Shown piece by piece: positions 1 to 8,748 of a DNA stretch of 64,000 nucleotides. The stretch's first letter is position 1. Each line of letters starts with the position of its first letter. Source of the DNA: JAFEBO01 sp044221315 (GTDB lineage Bacteria > Planctomycetota > Phycisphaerae > Phycisphaerales > UBA1924); the NCBI GenBank assembly GCA_044221315.1, contig JBGAPK010000004.1, forward strand, positions 139,594 through 203,593, read 5' to 3'. The translations under genes were made by a program, and so were the position numbers. The notes under the pieces are model-generated. The model saw only the letters and a list, made by a program, of their open reading frames with translations, searched no databases and was not told the DNA's origin.

Positions 1-378
1 GCCGTGCGGCACGACGACCTGGGGACGATCGCCGGACTCAAGGTCGGGCCCGATACGGACGATTCGATGAGAGCCATCGGGCCGGATATGCAACTGCTCG
101 ACGGTATCTCCAAGGTAATGGTGGAAGACTTCATCGCTCTGCACGATGTGCATCAGCGACGGAGACTCAGGAGTGAGAAGGAAGTAGATCTGTGTGCTGT
201 GCGAGCGGGGGCGGGGAACGCCGCGCTCGTGATAACGGTGATCGAGAGCGCCGGAGGGGATCTCTCCGGAGGCGCGGAACGTCTCACGGAAGTGGCCGCC
301 CTCTCCGGGGAGGGGTTTTAAGTCGAGCAGTTCGATGATCCGCCGTGCGGAGATGGACGGAGGTTGAGGGCCGGGCAT
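1..378 (-). CDS. Cupin family protein (DUF985/cupin_5), C-terminus cut off
   Basis: The frame opens with ATG at 378 and runs off the window start, so the C-terminal end is missing. The translation begins MPGPQPPSISARRIIELLDL, then shows the family pattern: a helix ending LKPLPGEGGHFRET, STQIYFLLTPESPS, and SDEVFHHYLGDTVEQL, followed by the first strands of the barrel. This matches the cupin_5 (DUF985) family of small beta-barrel proteins, whose biochemical role is not settled. It is the last visible member of a minus-strand run whose next upstream gene is the CHAD protein. The fold call is firm; no function is inferred. Confidence 0.85.
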   Translation of the reverse strand, partial: MPGPQPPSISARRIIELLDLKPLPGEGGHFRETFRASGEIPSGALDHRYHERGVPRPRSHSTQIYFLLTPESPSLMHIVQSDEVFHHYLGDTVEQLHIRPDGSHRIVRIGPDLESGDRPQVVVPHG

Positions 379-411
379 GCGTTCAGCCTAGCTCCCCGGG
401 CGCACTCCCGC

Positions 412-1248
412 TCAGGCGGAGCGAAGCTTGCGGAGAGAGTCTCGCGCTCGCACAATAGAATCGGCCTCTTCGGAACGGATGCGGGCGAGAAGACGCCCAA
501 GGCCGACCGCTTGCGATCCCTCATGCGCATCGAGCCTTTCGCGGAGGGTTGCAAGATCATGAAAGCGGCCCAAGTGGCGGGCCGTATCGGCAAAGATGGC
601 TTCCTTGCGTTTGGTGGCGCGAGCGCCAAGGGCACGCAGCGTTCGAAGCGCAATCCGAAGCCGTTTGAGATCGATCCGCAGTTCGTGCAGTTGCGGGTCG
701 CCCGGGAGCGGGCGTGCGAGGACTGCGTTCGCCCGATCGATCCAGCGCTCCGCTCGACGGGCGATGCGACGGCGGGCCTCTTCTGAGTCGCGCGGCTCGG
801 CCCGATCCAGTTTGGCCCGGAGCCTCCGGAGGCGAGCGGGCGTCACTGCATCGAGAAGCTCGAGCAAGCGGGATTCAACCTTGGGTCGGGCGTTGTCGAT
901 CTCCTCAACCAGGTCCTCGGCCAGCGGCGAATCGGCGAGGAATTCCTTCGCCAGTTCGGCGTGCACGTCGAGATCGCGAATCGCCCCGGCACGCCGACGG
1001 ATCTTCCGGAAGTGCTTCTGCAGCCGGGCCGACGCGACCGAGTCCACGCAGCCGGAGAGAATATCGAGCACGACACCGGAAGTGCGGCAGGCACGCCGGA
1101 GGGCGTGCACCTGCTTCGGCGAGACGTCGCCATCCGTCCGAACCCGCTCGACGGCGCGGATCACATCCGAAACCGCTCGACGGGCAACGCGCGCCGGAGA
1201 TTGCTCGGCGGTCGATCGTCCGGGGTTTTGGGCGATTGCGGAGAGCAT
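412..1248 (-). CDS. CHAD domain protein
   Basis: An Arg- and Leu-rich all-helical protein of 278 aa. It carries the two CHAD repeat signatures: VHALRRACRTSGVVLDIL near the N-terminus and LHELRIDLKRLRIALRTL in the second half, with RRRAGAIRDLDVH between them. CHAD domains are positively charged helical bundles that bind polyphosphate and often accompany CYTH domains, but no CYTH partner is visible here. The ATG at 1248 is chosen; the frame stays open to a GTG at 1350, but that 34-residue extension is Pro/Arg-rich and outside the domain. It sits between the DinB and cupin genes on the same strand. Confidence 0.8.
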   Translation of the reverse strand: MLSAIAQNPGRSTAEQSPARVARRAVSDVIRAVERVRTDGDVSPKQVHALRRACRTSGVVLDILSGCVDSVASARLQKHFRKIRRRAGAIRDLDVHAELAKEFLADSPLAEDLVEEIDNARPKVESRLLELLDAVTPARLRRLRAKLDRAEPRDSEEARRRIARRAERWIDRANAVLARPLPGDPQLHELRIDLKRLRIALRTLRALGARATKRKEAIFADTARHLGRFHDLATLRERLDAHEGSQAVGLGRLLARIRSEEADSIVRARDSLRKLRSA

Positions 1249-1453
1249 GCGGCTCGGGACCCTTGGAAAGGGCTTGGCGCGGCTTCCGTGCCTGCGGGGT
1301 ATCACGAGACAGCGTATCGGGGCCGGGGTCGGACGTCGATCCGGCGGCACCGTCGATGTTGATCTTCACAGAATCGCTGTTTGTGCGCCAGGAATGGGCT
1401 TTTCGGTGTGAGGGAAACCCCTCAAGGATCAATGGCTGTGGAAAACCTGTGGA

Positions 1454-1984
1454 TCAGCTGACGCTTCGGGGCCTTTTGAGGTCGGTGATATGGGCCAGAT
1501 GATAATCGTCGTGTTCGGCGACGAAGAACAGATGGTCGGTCAGCCTCATTTGTACGTTGAGGCGAGGGTGAAGGGCGCTGCGTCCGAAGACGGAATGCTC
1601 GAGTCGTTCCGCCATGGCGACGAGTCGCTCGCGAACGTGCCCGAAGCGCTCCAGCACTTCGACGATCGATCGCTGGTTGTGATTTGCCTCGTTGGTCGTC
1701 CTGTTGGTCATATCGGCCTCCATGAGGCGAGACTCCCGGTGGACGTACTGATCGATCCGTGGCATCCACAGAATCTCGTCGAGATCCGCGAGGTGCGCGA
1801 TGTTCTCCTGCACCGACCAGCGCTCGCCGATCCTGCGCTTGAGCACTGAGGGTTGGACGTCGTAGAGCAGCGAGGCGGCACGCGCCGGGGTGCCGCGCAA
1901 ACGCTCGATGATCTCGGGATAGAGCTCCCACGAGTAATCAAACTTGAACTTCCGCTGGGTCCAGGGAATGCGTTCGTGCGACAT
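1454..1984 (-). CDS. DinB family protein
   Basis: A 176-aa four-helix-bundle protein of the DinB/YfiT type. The pattern RWSVQENIAHLADLDEILW early in the protein and FVAEHDDYHLAHITDL near the C-terminus are the two places where the family supplies its metal-binding histidines. Members are putative metal-dependent enzymes, several being thiol transferases; the substrate here cannot be told. The start at 1984 is set by GGAGG about four bases upstream; the frame stays open further but without a good site. It follows the amidase on the same strand after a 95-bp gap. Confidence 0.8.
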   Translation of the reverse strand: MSHERIPWTQRKFKFDYSWELYPEIIERLRGTPARAASLLYDVQPSVLKRRIGERWSVQENIAHLADLDEILWMPRIDQYVHRESRLMEADMTNRTTNEANHNQRSIVEVLERFGHVRERLVAMAERLEHSVFGRSALHPRLNVQMRLTDHLFFVAEHDDYHLAHITDLKRPRSVS

Positions 1985-2079
1985 CGGCCCTCCGAGATCT
2001 GCGTGTTTCGTGAGGAGCATTGCGGCACGCTCCTCACGAGCCGGAGCGTAGGAATCTCGTTCAGCGGCAGTTCGAAGAG

Positions 2080-3051
2080 TCACGGGCCCGCGACCCGAGC
2101 TGCCCTTAGTAGGAAGTCCCAGTCCAAGGCCGGGCCGGGATCGGACTTGTTCTGCTGGATATGCACGTGTCCCAAGACACCGTGGAACGTCTTCCATTCC
2201 TGATCGGTGAGCACCCGGGTCAGCGGAGTTCCGGAGGAGTCACGCGGGCAATCGAGCAGGATCTCAGGAAGACAGGCGTGCAAGGCCGCGAGGAGGCCGG
2301 CGAGCGATTTGTACTGCTGCGGAGTGAAATCGGCCTGCACAAGCATCTCGCCGTGAACCTCGCCGCTGACGAACTCGCTCCGACGCGGCCGGGCGACGAA
2401 GTTGGGCGTTCGGATGCCGCCGTCGCCCTGATCGGGGGGAATCATCACGCGAAGTCCTGCATTGTCAGTGGTGTACCACCGGTTGAGAACAGATGATTCA
2501 GACGGCGGGTACGCGCCGATATTCGCAATTTCGATCCCGATCGATCGAGCGTTCGACTTGGTCGCGTGCCACGCTCGCTCCTTCACATCAAGTGTCTGGT
2601 AGATCGTGCCGTCGAGATCGACCATGAAATGGATCGAGAGCCCGCGCTGGTCGTGGAGGGTGCGGAAACACCCGCGGCTGGTGCCGCTCGCGTCGTAGTG
2701 AAGCACGATCTGATCAACCTGTCCTCGGAGAGATTCAAGGTCCCAGTTTCCGCCGCGGGTCTGGGCGGCGAGTTGCGGCGTTGTTGCCCGCGTGTCGTAG
2801 CGGTTGGGCGACTTCACTGCGTCTTTGGAGTGGTCCCAATCGGCTTGCTCCGGTGGCGAGAACAGTCGCTCCACGCGATAGCCGTCGTAGCCGCCGGGAT
2901 CGGTCCATAGAACGACGGGGACGCCGGTGTGGACGAGGTGGCCGGCAACCATGATCTCGTCGCCGGAGCGTCGCAACTCCGTGCCAACTCTGGGCGCGTT
3001 GCAGCAGGACCAGAGAATGACGGACGGGAGGAGGAAAGCGGCGCGTTGCAC
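2080..3051 (-). CDS. N-acetylmuramoyl-L-alanine amidase (amidase_2), probable lipoprotein
   Basis: A 323-aa protein with an N-terminal hydrophobic segment ending in LWSC, a plausible lipobox, so the mature protein is probably lipid-anchored. The amidase_2/PGRP zinc fold is visible: the first ligand His in IVLHYDASGTS, the SIHFMVDLDGTIYQ strand, GIEIAN, and the closing HVHIQQNKSDPGP with His and Lys. Such enzymes cleave the bond between muramic acid and the peptide stem in peptidoglycan. An insert of roughly 60 residues lies between GIEIAN and the last motif. It starts 20 bp after the pdhA stop, so it is probably co-transcribed with it. Confidence 0.87.
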   Translation of the reverse strand: MQRAAFLLPSVILWSCCNAPRVGTELRRSGDEIMVAGHLVHTGVPVVLWTDPGGYDGYRVERLFSPPEQADWDHSKDAVKSPNRYDTRATTPQLAAQTRGGNWDLESLRGQVDQIVLHYDASGTSRGCFRTLHDQRGLSIHFMVDLDGTIYQTLDVKERAWHATKSNARSIGIEIANIGAYPPSESSVLNRWYTTDNAGLRVMIPPDQGDGGIRTPNFVARPRRSEFVSGEVHGEMLVQADFTPQQYKSLAGLLAALHACLPEILLDCPRDSSGTPLTRVLTDQEWKTFHGVLGHVHIQQNKSDPGPALDWDFLLRAARVAGP

Positions 3052-3070
3052 GACCCGAGCGTACCGCGCC

Positions 3071-4249
3071 CTAGAGCAGCGGGTTCTTGGCGCCGTGGGT
3101 GTACTCGCAGGTCGGAGAGAGATTCGGTTGCGGGTTCACGAAGACGTCGGTGTACAACTCACTCTCGTCGGGGATGGCGGCACTCTCCGCGAAATCGAGC
3201 GCGGCCTTCACCACCGCCTTCACCTCGGTCTGCAGTTCGATGAACTGCGCCTCGGTCAAGATCGGTTTGCCGTCCGGACCCTTTCGGTCTTCCATGAGAT
3301 GTGCCGCCAGCCGGTCGATCGAGTCCTTCGACTTGTACTGGTCAACCTCTTCCTTCGTCCGGTACTTCTGCGGGTCCGACATCGAGTGTCCGAGGTAGCG
3401 GTACGTCTTGAGATCGACGAACGCCGGCTTCTGGTTCTCGCGGCACCAGTCCACCAGCGGCTTGAACGAGTCATACAAGTCGATCACGTCCAGGCCGTCG
3501 ATGATCTCGCCCCGGATGCCGTACGCCTCGGCCTTCTTGCGAAGGTCGTGCGCCATTGTTGTCCCGCGATCGATTGCTGTGCCCATCGAGTAGCCGTTGT
3601 TCTCGACGATGTAAATGACCGGAATGCCGTAGAGGCCGGCGAGATTCATGGCCTCGTGGAGAGCGCCCTGGTTCAGCGCGCCGTCGCCGAGGTAGGCGAG
3701 CGAGACCTTCTTTTTTGCCGGGCCGCCGTCAAGGCTCCGCTTCAGGACCTCGACTTCGTACTTGGCGGCGAACGCGAGTCCGGTTCCCAAGGGGGTCTGG
3801 GCCCCCACGATGCCGTGGCCGCCGAAAAGCCAATGCTGCTTGTCGAACATGTGCATCGACCCACCCTTGCCCTTGGCGCAACCGCTGGCTTTGCCAAACA
3901 TCTCGGCCATGCAGGCGCCCGGGTCCATGCCGCGGGCCAGGGCGTGCCCGTGGTCGCGGTATGCGGTGACGATTGGGTCATCGGGATTCAGGGCGGCGAT
4001 GGTGCCGACGGCGGTGGCTTCCTGGCCGGTGTAAAGGTGGCAAAAGCCGCCGATCTTGGCCTGCTGGTAGGCCTGGGCGGTCCGGTTCTCGAATTCGCGA
4101 ATGAGGAACATGTCCCGGAGCCAGCGGACGAAAGTCGCGGGGGGGAGCGAATCCGAAAGTCGGGTTCCGGCCAAGCGGGCAGGCTGGGCGGCAGTGGTCT
4201 TTGAGGGGCTGATGGTCATTTCGTGGGGGGGCTTTGCCAGGGAAGTCAT
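3071..4249 (-). CDS. pdhA: Pyruvate dehydrogenase E1 component, alpha subunit
   Basis: A 392-aa thiamine-diphosphate enzyme of the two-subunit E1 type. It shows the ThDP motif, GDG at 188-190 to NN at 217-218, plus YRDHGHALARG and GHGIVGAQTPLGTG. It would decarboxylate pyruvate (or a branched 2-oxoacid) and pass the acyl group to E2. The beta subunit and E2 are not in the window, so assignment to pyruvate rather than a branched-chain oxoacid rests on overall similarity. ATG 4249 is taken as the start; ATG 4219 is an alternative, and neither has a clear ribosome site. It is divergent from apaG. Confidence 0.88.
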   Translation of the reverse strand: MTSLAKPPHEMTISPSKTTAAQPARLAGTRLSDSLPPATFVRWLRDMFLIREFENRTAQAYQQAKIGGFCHLYTGQEATAVGTIAALNPDDPIVTAYRDHGHALARGMDPGACMAEMFGKASGCAKGKGGSMHMFDKQHWLFGGHGIVGAQTPLGTGLAFAAKYEVEVLKRSLDGGPAKKKVSLAYLGDGALNQGALHEAMNLAGLYGIPVIYIVENNGYSMGTAIDRGTTMAHDLRKKAEAYGIRGEIIDGLDVIDLYDSFKPLVDWCRENQKPAFVDLKTYRYLGHSMSDPQKYRTKEEVDQYKSKDSIDRLAAHLMEDRKGPDGKPILTEAQFIELQTEVKAVVKAALDFAESAAIPDESELYTDVFVNPQPNLSPTCEYTHGAKNPLL

Positions 4250-4306
4250 CGGGCGGAAGGGTAGGTGACCGAACCCGGATCGGGCGAGGGGCTTAGTGTT
4301 TTGGGT

Positions 4307-4807
4307 ATGGATTCGCTGCGCACAAGCGGAGAGCACGGGTCGGAAGCGGTCACACCCTTCGCCGGAGGACAATTGACGGTCCAGGCAACGCCGGTCTACC
4401 TCGCAGACCAATCCGACCCTGAGGAGCGCGAGTTCGTGTTTGGTTACCGGATCCGGATCACTAACGGGACGGACCGGGTGGTGCAATTGCTCTCGCGCCG
4501 GTGGACGATTGTGGACGCCAACGGGAAGTCGCGAGACGTCGAAGGGGAGGGCGTGGTGGGCCGGCAGCCGATTCTGGGGCCGGGACAGTTCTTTCAGTAC
4601 GAGAGTTTCTGCCCGCTCAAGACGCCGTGGGGGACGATGGAGGGCGCGTTCTCCCTGCGTGCACGGGAGGCGGCCAAGGCCGGCGAAACCGCGTCTTCGA
4701 TGCTCGACGGGCCGTGGCCGGAGAACTTCGAAGCGAGGGTGGGACGGTTCTTTCTGGTCGCGGAGAAGCAAAGCACCAACGGCTCAGGCGCCGGCGTCAA
4801 GAAATGA
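4307..4807 (+). CDS. apaG: ApaG domain protein
   Basis: A 166-aa protein with the ApaG fold. FVFGYRIRITNGTDRVVQLL, RRWTIVDANG, VVGRQPILGPGQFFQYES and CPLKTPWGTMEG match the conserved strands and glycines. ApaG is a small fibronectin-type-III-like protein linked genetically to divalent cation resistance and diadenosine tetraphosphate metabolism; its molecular role is uncertain. The C-terminal tail is longer than in the 125-aa enterobacterial protein. ATG 4307 is chosen; GTG 4265, preceded by GGAAGGG, is an in-frame alternative. It is divergent from pdhA and ends at a hairpin shared with the facing protease gene. Confidence 0.85.
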   Translation: MDSLRTSGEHGSEAVTPFAGGQLTVQATPVYLADQSDPEEREFVFGYRIRITNGTDRVVQLLSRRWTIVDANGKSRDVEGEGVVGRQPILGPGQFFQYESFCPLKTPWGTMEGAFSLRAREAAKAGETASSMLDGPWPENFEARVGRFFLVAEKQSTNGSGAGVKK

Positions 4808-4836
4808 AAAGGCACGGGACCGACGCCCGTGCCTTT
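4808..4836. terminator. Bidirectional hairpin terminator between apaG and the S41 protease
   Basis: An 11-bp perfect stem (AAAGGCACGGG / CCCGTGCCTTT) around a 7-base loop lies between two converging genes. The A-rich side upstream and T-rich side downstream let it work in both directions. Confidence 0.8.
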
Positions 4837-4861
4837 CGATTCAATGGCATTCGGATGGCGT

Positions 4862-7240
4862 CTAACGGTCCTTGAGCGCCTGCGCCGCGCCGGGAGGACG
4901 CTGACCGATCGAGGTGATCTTCAGAATCTCGACGGCAGACTCGAGCTGGAGGTCGAGCCCTTCAGTGATTAGCCGTTCGGGATCCGGTCGCGGGGACTTG
5001 ACGTTCGCCTCCGTGGGCAGAACGTCCGCGTTGCGCCGGAGCAGAATTGATTCGGTGGTCTGCTTGGGGAGCATCTCGATGGCGAGGTTCGGGGTGATCC
5101 CCCACTCGTGCGCGCCGGGCTTGCGGTGGATGATCCGGTATCCGGGCGGCGCCGCGTCTGGTATCGCGTAATACTGCATGGTGAGCTTCATGGCGGCGTC
5201 GTCGGAAAGACCGAAGACCTTCTGGACGCTGCCCTTGCCGAAGCTGCGCTGGCCGAGCACCATGACATTCACGTCGCCGGTCTGGCCGTAATGCTGGAGC
5301 GTGCCGCTGACGATCTCGCTGGCGGAGGCGGAGCCCTCGTTGATCAGCACCACCGTGGGAGTCGTCCTGAGCCGGGAGACATTCGTCTTGGCCATCTCGG
5401 GGCTCTCCGCCCGTCCGTTGGGCCCCTGCATCGCGACGACGACGCCGTTGTCGATGAAGAGATTGGCGACCTGAACGGCCTGGTCCAGGTATCCGCCGGG
5501 ATTGAAGCGCAGGTCAAGGACGAGGCCCTTGAGGCCTTCCTTCTGCATCTGGTTGACCGCGCGACGGAGTTCCTCGGCGGTTTTCTCGCTGAACTGCGTC
5601 AGGCGGACGTAGCCGATGTGGTTGTCTTTGTCGATGAACCAGTCCCATGCGTCCTCGCGCGCGCCCTTGCGCTTCCAGCCCTTGACGGAAACGACGTTGA
5701 TGAGCTGGCGGGTGATGGGAACTTCCATCTCCTGGTACTTCTTCTCCGGCTTGGCGTCGGCTTTGGGCGCGTCCTTGGCCGGCTCGGCGGCCGGGGGAAC
5801 TCCTTCGTCACCGGCGAGAGCTTCGGCGGTCTGGGCGTCGTTCTCGATCGGGCGATCGATGGAGAGGATGACCTGGGAGCCATCGGGGCCGGTGATGTGA
5901 TCAACAACCTGGTCGATCGACATGCCGTACGCGCTGGTGTTGTTGATCTTTTTGATGATGTCGCCGGCCTTGATACCGGCGCGGAACGCCGGCGTGCCCT
6001 CGAGCGGCGTGACCACGCGGACGTTCGACTGATCGTCGAGTTCGATCTGCACTCCGACGCCGACGAACTTGCCCTGGGTGTTGCGGTTGAAGCGGTTCAG
6101 CTCGTCGGGCCAGATGATGGCGCTGAACTCATCGAGTTGATCGATCGCCCCGTTCCCGAACTCGTGAAGCAGGGCCTCGTGGGGGAGTTTGACCGTGCGA
6201 TCGTTGACGGCGAGGATGCGGGTGAGCAGGGCGTCGGTCTCACCGACGCCGGGCTCGGTCACGCGTCCGAAGACGTTCTTCTTGACCTCCGCAAGACGCT
6301 CCCTCTCCGTGCGCAGTGCCGAGAGCATGGCGTCGCGCGAATTATCGTTGTCGAGCGCCGGGAAGGCGCGATGCAGGTCACCCGTGGAGATCATGGTCTC
6401 GATGGCGATGATGCCGCCGGTCAGGAGGCGGCGGGCGGGAATCTGCTCGACGTGATCGGCGGCACGCGCGACCGCGCGAACGACCATTTCCTGATCGATG
6501 CCCTTGAGCTTCTCGTGGAAATCGTCCCCGGTCGGGTTGTACGGGGGGAGCGGCTTCTCGCCCTCGGCGGTCAGTCGTGCGTTCCGCAGCTCCCACAGCC
6601 GTTGCGGGGTGTACATCCGGATCATCGTCAGGCGGCGGGACTGACGCTCGAGGTCCGGCTTGTACTGGCCGGATTCCTCGAGCAATGCGTTCAGGAGGCT
6701 GAACATTTCGCTGGTGGCGAGCCATTCTCCGGCCTGTTCGGCCTTGCGGGCCGCGGCGTCGGCGTCCTGGATCAATTGCTTGACGCGAGGGTCTTCGAGA
6801 ACGGCGGGCTTGTCGGTCGAGAGCACCCAGAGCTCCAGCGCGCTGCGCATGGCCTTGGCGAGTCGGGCGTTGGTCTTTTCACCCGTGAGGCGTTCGTCGA
6901 GTTCCTTGTTGACCTCGGCGATGCGTTCGGCACGCTTCTGATCGCGCTTGGAGAAATTCTCGTCCAGGAGCTTGACCGACTTCTCGATCTCGGCCCGCTG
7001 ATCGGCGGTGAGCGAGGGGTCGTCTGGGATTTCGTGGATGTAACGAACAAAGTCATCGAAGCGGCCGCTCTTGGCGATCCGCCAGGCTCGGTTCGACCAC
7101 TCCGCGGCATCGGCGGACTTCTCGGCCGATGCGGCGATCGTGGGGGCGAGCGGAAGTACGCCACCCGCGGAGAAGGCCAGCACGGCGCAGAGCAGGACCC
7201 GGCTGGCGCGACCCGCACGACGAACGGAATTCAACTCCAC
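4862..7240 (-). CDS. Carboxy-terminal processing protease, S41A family, secreted
   Basis: A 792-aa precursor starting at GTG 7240 with GGGAGG four bases upstream. Residues about 5-40 form a signal peptide ending near APTIAASAEK. A long helical N-terminal region follows, then a PDZ domain at about 385-465 (FVGVGVQIELDD, GIKAGDIIKKIN), and the S41 core with NEGSASASEI (nucleophilic Ser near 636) and GQRSFGKGSV (Lys near 668). These enzymes trim the C-termini of exported proteins in the periplasm. A charged Ala/Pro/Lys stretch (PAAEPAKDAPKADAKPEKK) is inserted between the PDZ and the catalytic core. It is longer than typical CtpA proteins, nearer to Prc/Tsp. Confidence 0.92.
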   Translation of the reverse strand: MELNSVRRAGRASRVLLCAVLAFSAGGVLPLAPTIAASAEKSADAAEWSNRAWRIAKSGRFDDFVRYIHEIPDDPSLTADQRAEIEKSVKLLDENFSKRDQKRAERIAEVNKELDERLTGEKTNARLAKAMRSALELWVLSTDKPAVLEDPRVKQLIQDADAAARKAEQAGEWLATSEMFSLLNALLEESGQYKPDLERQSRRLTMIRMYTPQRLWELRNARLTAEGEKPLPPYNPTGDDFHEKLKGIDQEMVVRAVARAADHVEQIPARRLLTGGIIAIETMISTGDLHRAFPALDNDNSRDAMLSALRTERERLAEVKKNVFGRVTEPGVGETDALLTRILAVNDRTVKLPHEALLHEFGNGAIDQLDEFSAIIWPDELNRFNRNTQGKFVGVGVQIELDDQSNVRVVTPLEGTPAFRAGIKAGDIIKKINNTSAYGMSIDQVVDHITGPDGSQVILSIDRPIENDAQTAEALAGDEGVPPAAEPAKDAPKADAKPEKKYQEMEVPITRQLINVVSVKGWKRKGAREDAWDWFIDKDNHIGYVRLTQFSEKTAEELRRAVNQMQKEGLKGLVLDLRFNPGGYLDQAVQVANLFIDNGVVVAMQGPNGRAESPEMAKTNVSRLRTTPTVVLINEGSASASEIVSGTLQHYGQTGDVNVMVLGQRSFGKGSVQKVFGLSDDAAMKLTMQYYAIPDAAPPGYRIIHRKPGAHEWGITPNLAIEMLPKQTTESILLRRNADVLPTEANVKSPRPDPERLITEGLDLQLESAVEILKITSIGQRPPGAAQALKDR

Positions 7241-7665
7241 ACAACCTCCCACTGCTGCCGACGGAGTCAATTCCGCGGCGGTGCGTTTTCCGACTTCCGG
7301 GTCGCGTGCCCTTCCGGTCCACACAACCCACCGAACGAATCCTGCCAAAGAGCAGGGGCCGCCCATTGCCCCCATCGATCGGTTGCCTCCCCCGGGCTTG
7401 TTGACGGACCGGGTGAGCGAATCGACGACCGGAGCATATCGGACCGCTCCCACCCTTCTGTTCGGGATGGGCGTCAGTGCCGATGCAGAGAAACCGGAAG
7501 TAGTACCGCCCGCGGCGGTTTCCGGTTCAGGGGAGGGAGATCGGCAATGCACCCCAAAAATGACCGCCCCGGGCGCGGATGCCCGGGGCGGATGTGGTCA
7601 GCAAACGAACCGCCAAGAACGTGCTGACCGAGGCAGGCCGACGCGGCCCGCCTGGAAAACCAAAC
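7241..7665. other. Intergenic region between the S41 protease and a PEP-CTERM gene
   Basis: This 425-bp stretch holds the leader of the S41 protease on the minus strand, whose ribosome site GGGAGG lies at 7245-7250, and the terminator of the next gene at 7550-7590. The rest shows no coding frame with convincing content on either strand. Confidence 0.5.
7550..7590 (-). terminator. Rho-independent terminator of the PEP-CTERM gene
   Basis: Read on the minus strand, a perfect 10-bp GC stem (CGCCCCGGGC / GCCCGGGGCG, loop of 6) is followed by GTCA and then TTTTTGGGG. It lies 75 bp downstream of the stop of the gene ending at 7666. Confidence 0.78.
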
Positions 7666-8394
7666 TCAGGCCCGACGACGGCGGCCGGCCACAAGGCCTG
7701 CGAGTCCGACGAGGGCGATGCTGCCGGGAGCGGGAATATCAGCGTTAAACTGAACGTTGTCGATGCGGTTGTTGCCACCTTGATTGGTCGCACCGTCAAA
7801 CGTGATCCTGACCCGCAGGTTGGCAGCTCCATAGGCAGCAAGGTCGGAGATGGAGACAGACTGGCCCCCGTTCGGGGAGGTGAACGACGAGGCAATCGAG
7901 TTGATCGTCGTGATCAAGAAGAAATTGGTGCCGTCCGTCGAGTATTCGATTTTCTGCGAATTGAAGCCGGTCGAAGTACGCTGCGTTGCGTAGGTGAGAA
8001 TCAGGTTGGAGGTATAACCGACCGTGCTGATGTTGAACTGAACCCACTTGCCGTTGTTGGTCACGCCACTGTTGACCCCGTTACCCGCGCGCATCGCCAT
8101 AGCCCCGCCAGGCGGATCGCCGAAGAGAGCGTTGGTCAAGGTGCCACCGAATGTGCCGAGGTCACCGGTGTTCTGGGCCGCCGTGCCGGCAACTGTGTTG
8201 ATTGAGAAGTTGGTCGTGATTGAACCCGCCCCGGCGTTGGCCGCGAACGGGTACGACTGATCCACGGTTCCCAATCCGCCACTCGTGCCGGCGGTGCTCG
8301 CGGTGAAATTCCAATAGGCAACCAGCGCAGCGTTCGCCGACGCACAGATGCCCGCACCCGCCACAAGGGCGAGCGCAAAAATGCTCTTTCTCAT
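7666..8394 (-). CDS. Secreted protein with PEP-CTERM-like sorting tail
   Basis: A 242-aa exported protein of unknown function. ATG 8394 is chosen because AGGAGG lies eight bases upstream. Residues 1-22 form a signal peptide (MRKSIFALALVAGAGICASA). The mature part is rich in Thr, Asn, Gly and Ser and beta-like. The C-terminus reads PAPGSIALVGLAGLVAGRRR plus A: a short Pro motif, a hydrophobic helix and an Arg cluster, the layout of PEP-CTERM proteins that are processed by an exosortase and anchored or released at the surface. No exosortase is in the window. It has its own terminator and is followed by tRNA-Val. Confidence 0.85.
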   Translation of the reverse strand: MRKSIFALALVAGAGICASANAALVAYWNFTASTAGTSGGLGTVDQSYPFAANAGAGSITTNFSINTVAGTAAQNTGDLGTFGGTLTNALFGDPPGGAMAMRAGNGVNSGVTNNGKWVQFNISTVGYTSNLILTYATQRTSTGFNSQKIEYSTDGTNFFLITTINSIASSFTSPNGGQSVSISDLAAYGAANLRVRITFDGATNQGGNNRIDNVQFNADIPAPGSIALVGLAGLVAGRRRRA

Positions 8395-8589
8395 AATCTC
8401 GAACCTCCTATTGCTCACAACTCTCCTCGATAGCGCGGCGGAAACGCGCCTTCCCCAACGCGGGGACTTGTCTCTCTGTTAAGACTGTAGCAGAAACACC
8501 CCCCAACACAACCCATATTGCGTTGAGATTTTGCAAAGAAATTGTCGGGCTGGCGGTTCGGGTTCAGGGCGGGTATAGTGGTGCTGCCC

Positions 8590-8663
8590 GGGCGCGTAGC
8601 TCAGTTGGCTAGAGCGCGGCTGTCACATAGCCGAGGTCACAGGTTCGAGCCCTGTTGCGCCCA
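8590..8663 (+). tRNA. tRNA-Val (CAC)
   Basis: A 74-base cloverleaf: acceptor GGGCGCG/TGCGCCC (last pair G-U), D arm GCTC/GAGC, anticodon stem CGGCT/AGCCG around loop GTCACAT, and T arm ACAGG/CCTGT with TTCGAGC. The loop gives anticodon CAC (Val), and the discriminator is A as in valine tRNAs. No CCA is encoded. The internal GTC could suggest Asp, but that register breaks the anticodon stem. Confidence 0.9.
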
Positions 8664-8748
8664 TTTCCCCTGTTTTCTTGGACTTTTCTACGGGCCGGTT
8701 GATTCCGGATGGCCCGAACGCGGACTGAAAGTGCTTTCAGCCGTCCTC

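Noticed and set aside
2927..4204. A 425-codon plus-strand frame opposite pdhA
   Set aside because: pdhA has full ThDP motifs; the antisense frame has none.
5108..7627. An 839-codon plus-strand frame opposite the S41 protease
   Set aside because: The minus-strand protein has a signal peptide, PDZ and catalytic residues; the plus-strand translation has no recognisable motif.
8590..8663. tRNA-Asp (GTC) instead of tRNA-Val
   Set aside because: Placing GTC at the anticodon destroys the 5-bp anticodon stem; the CAC register gives perfect pairing.
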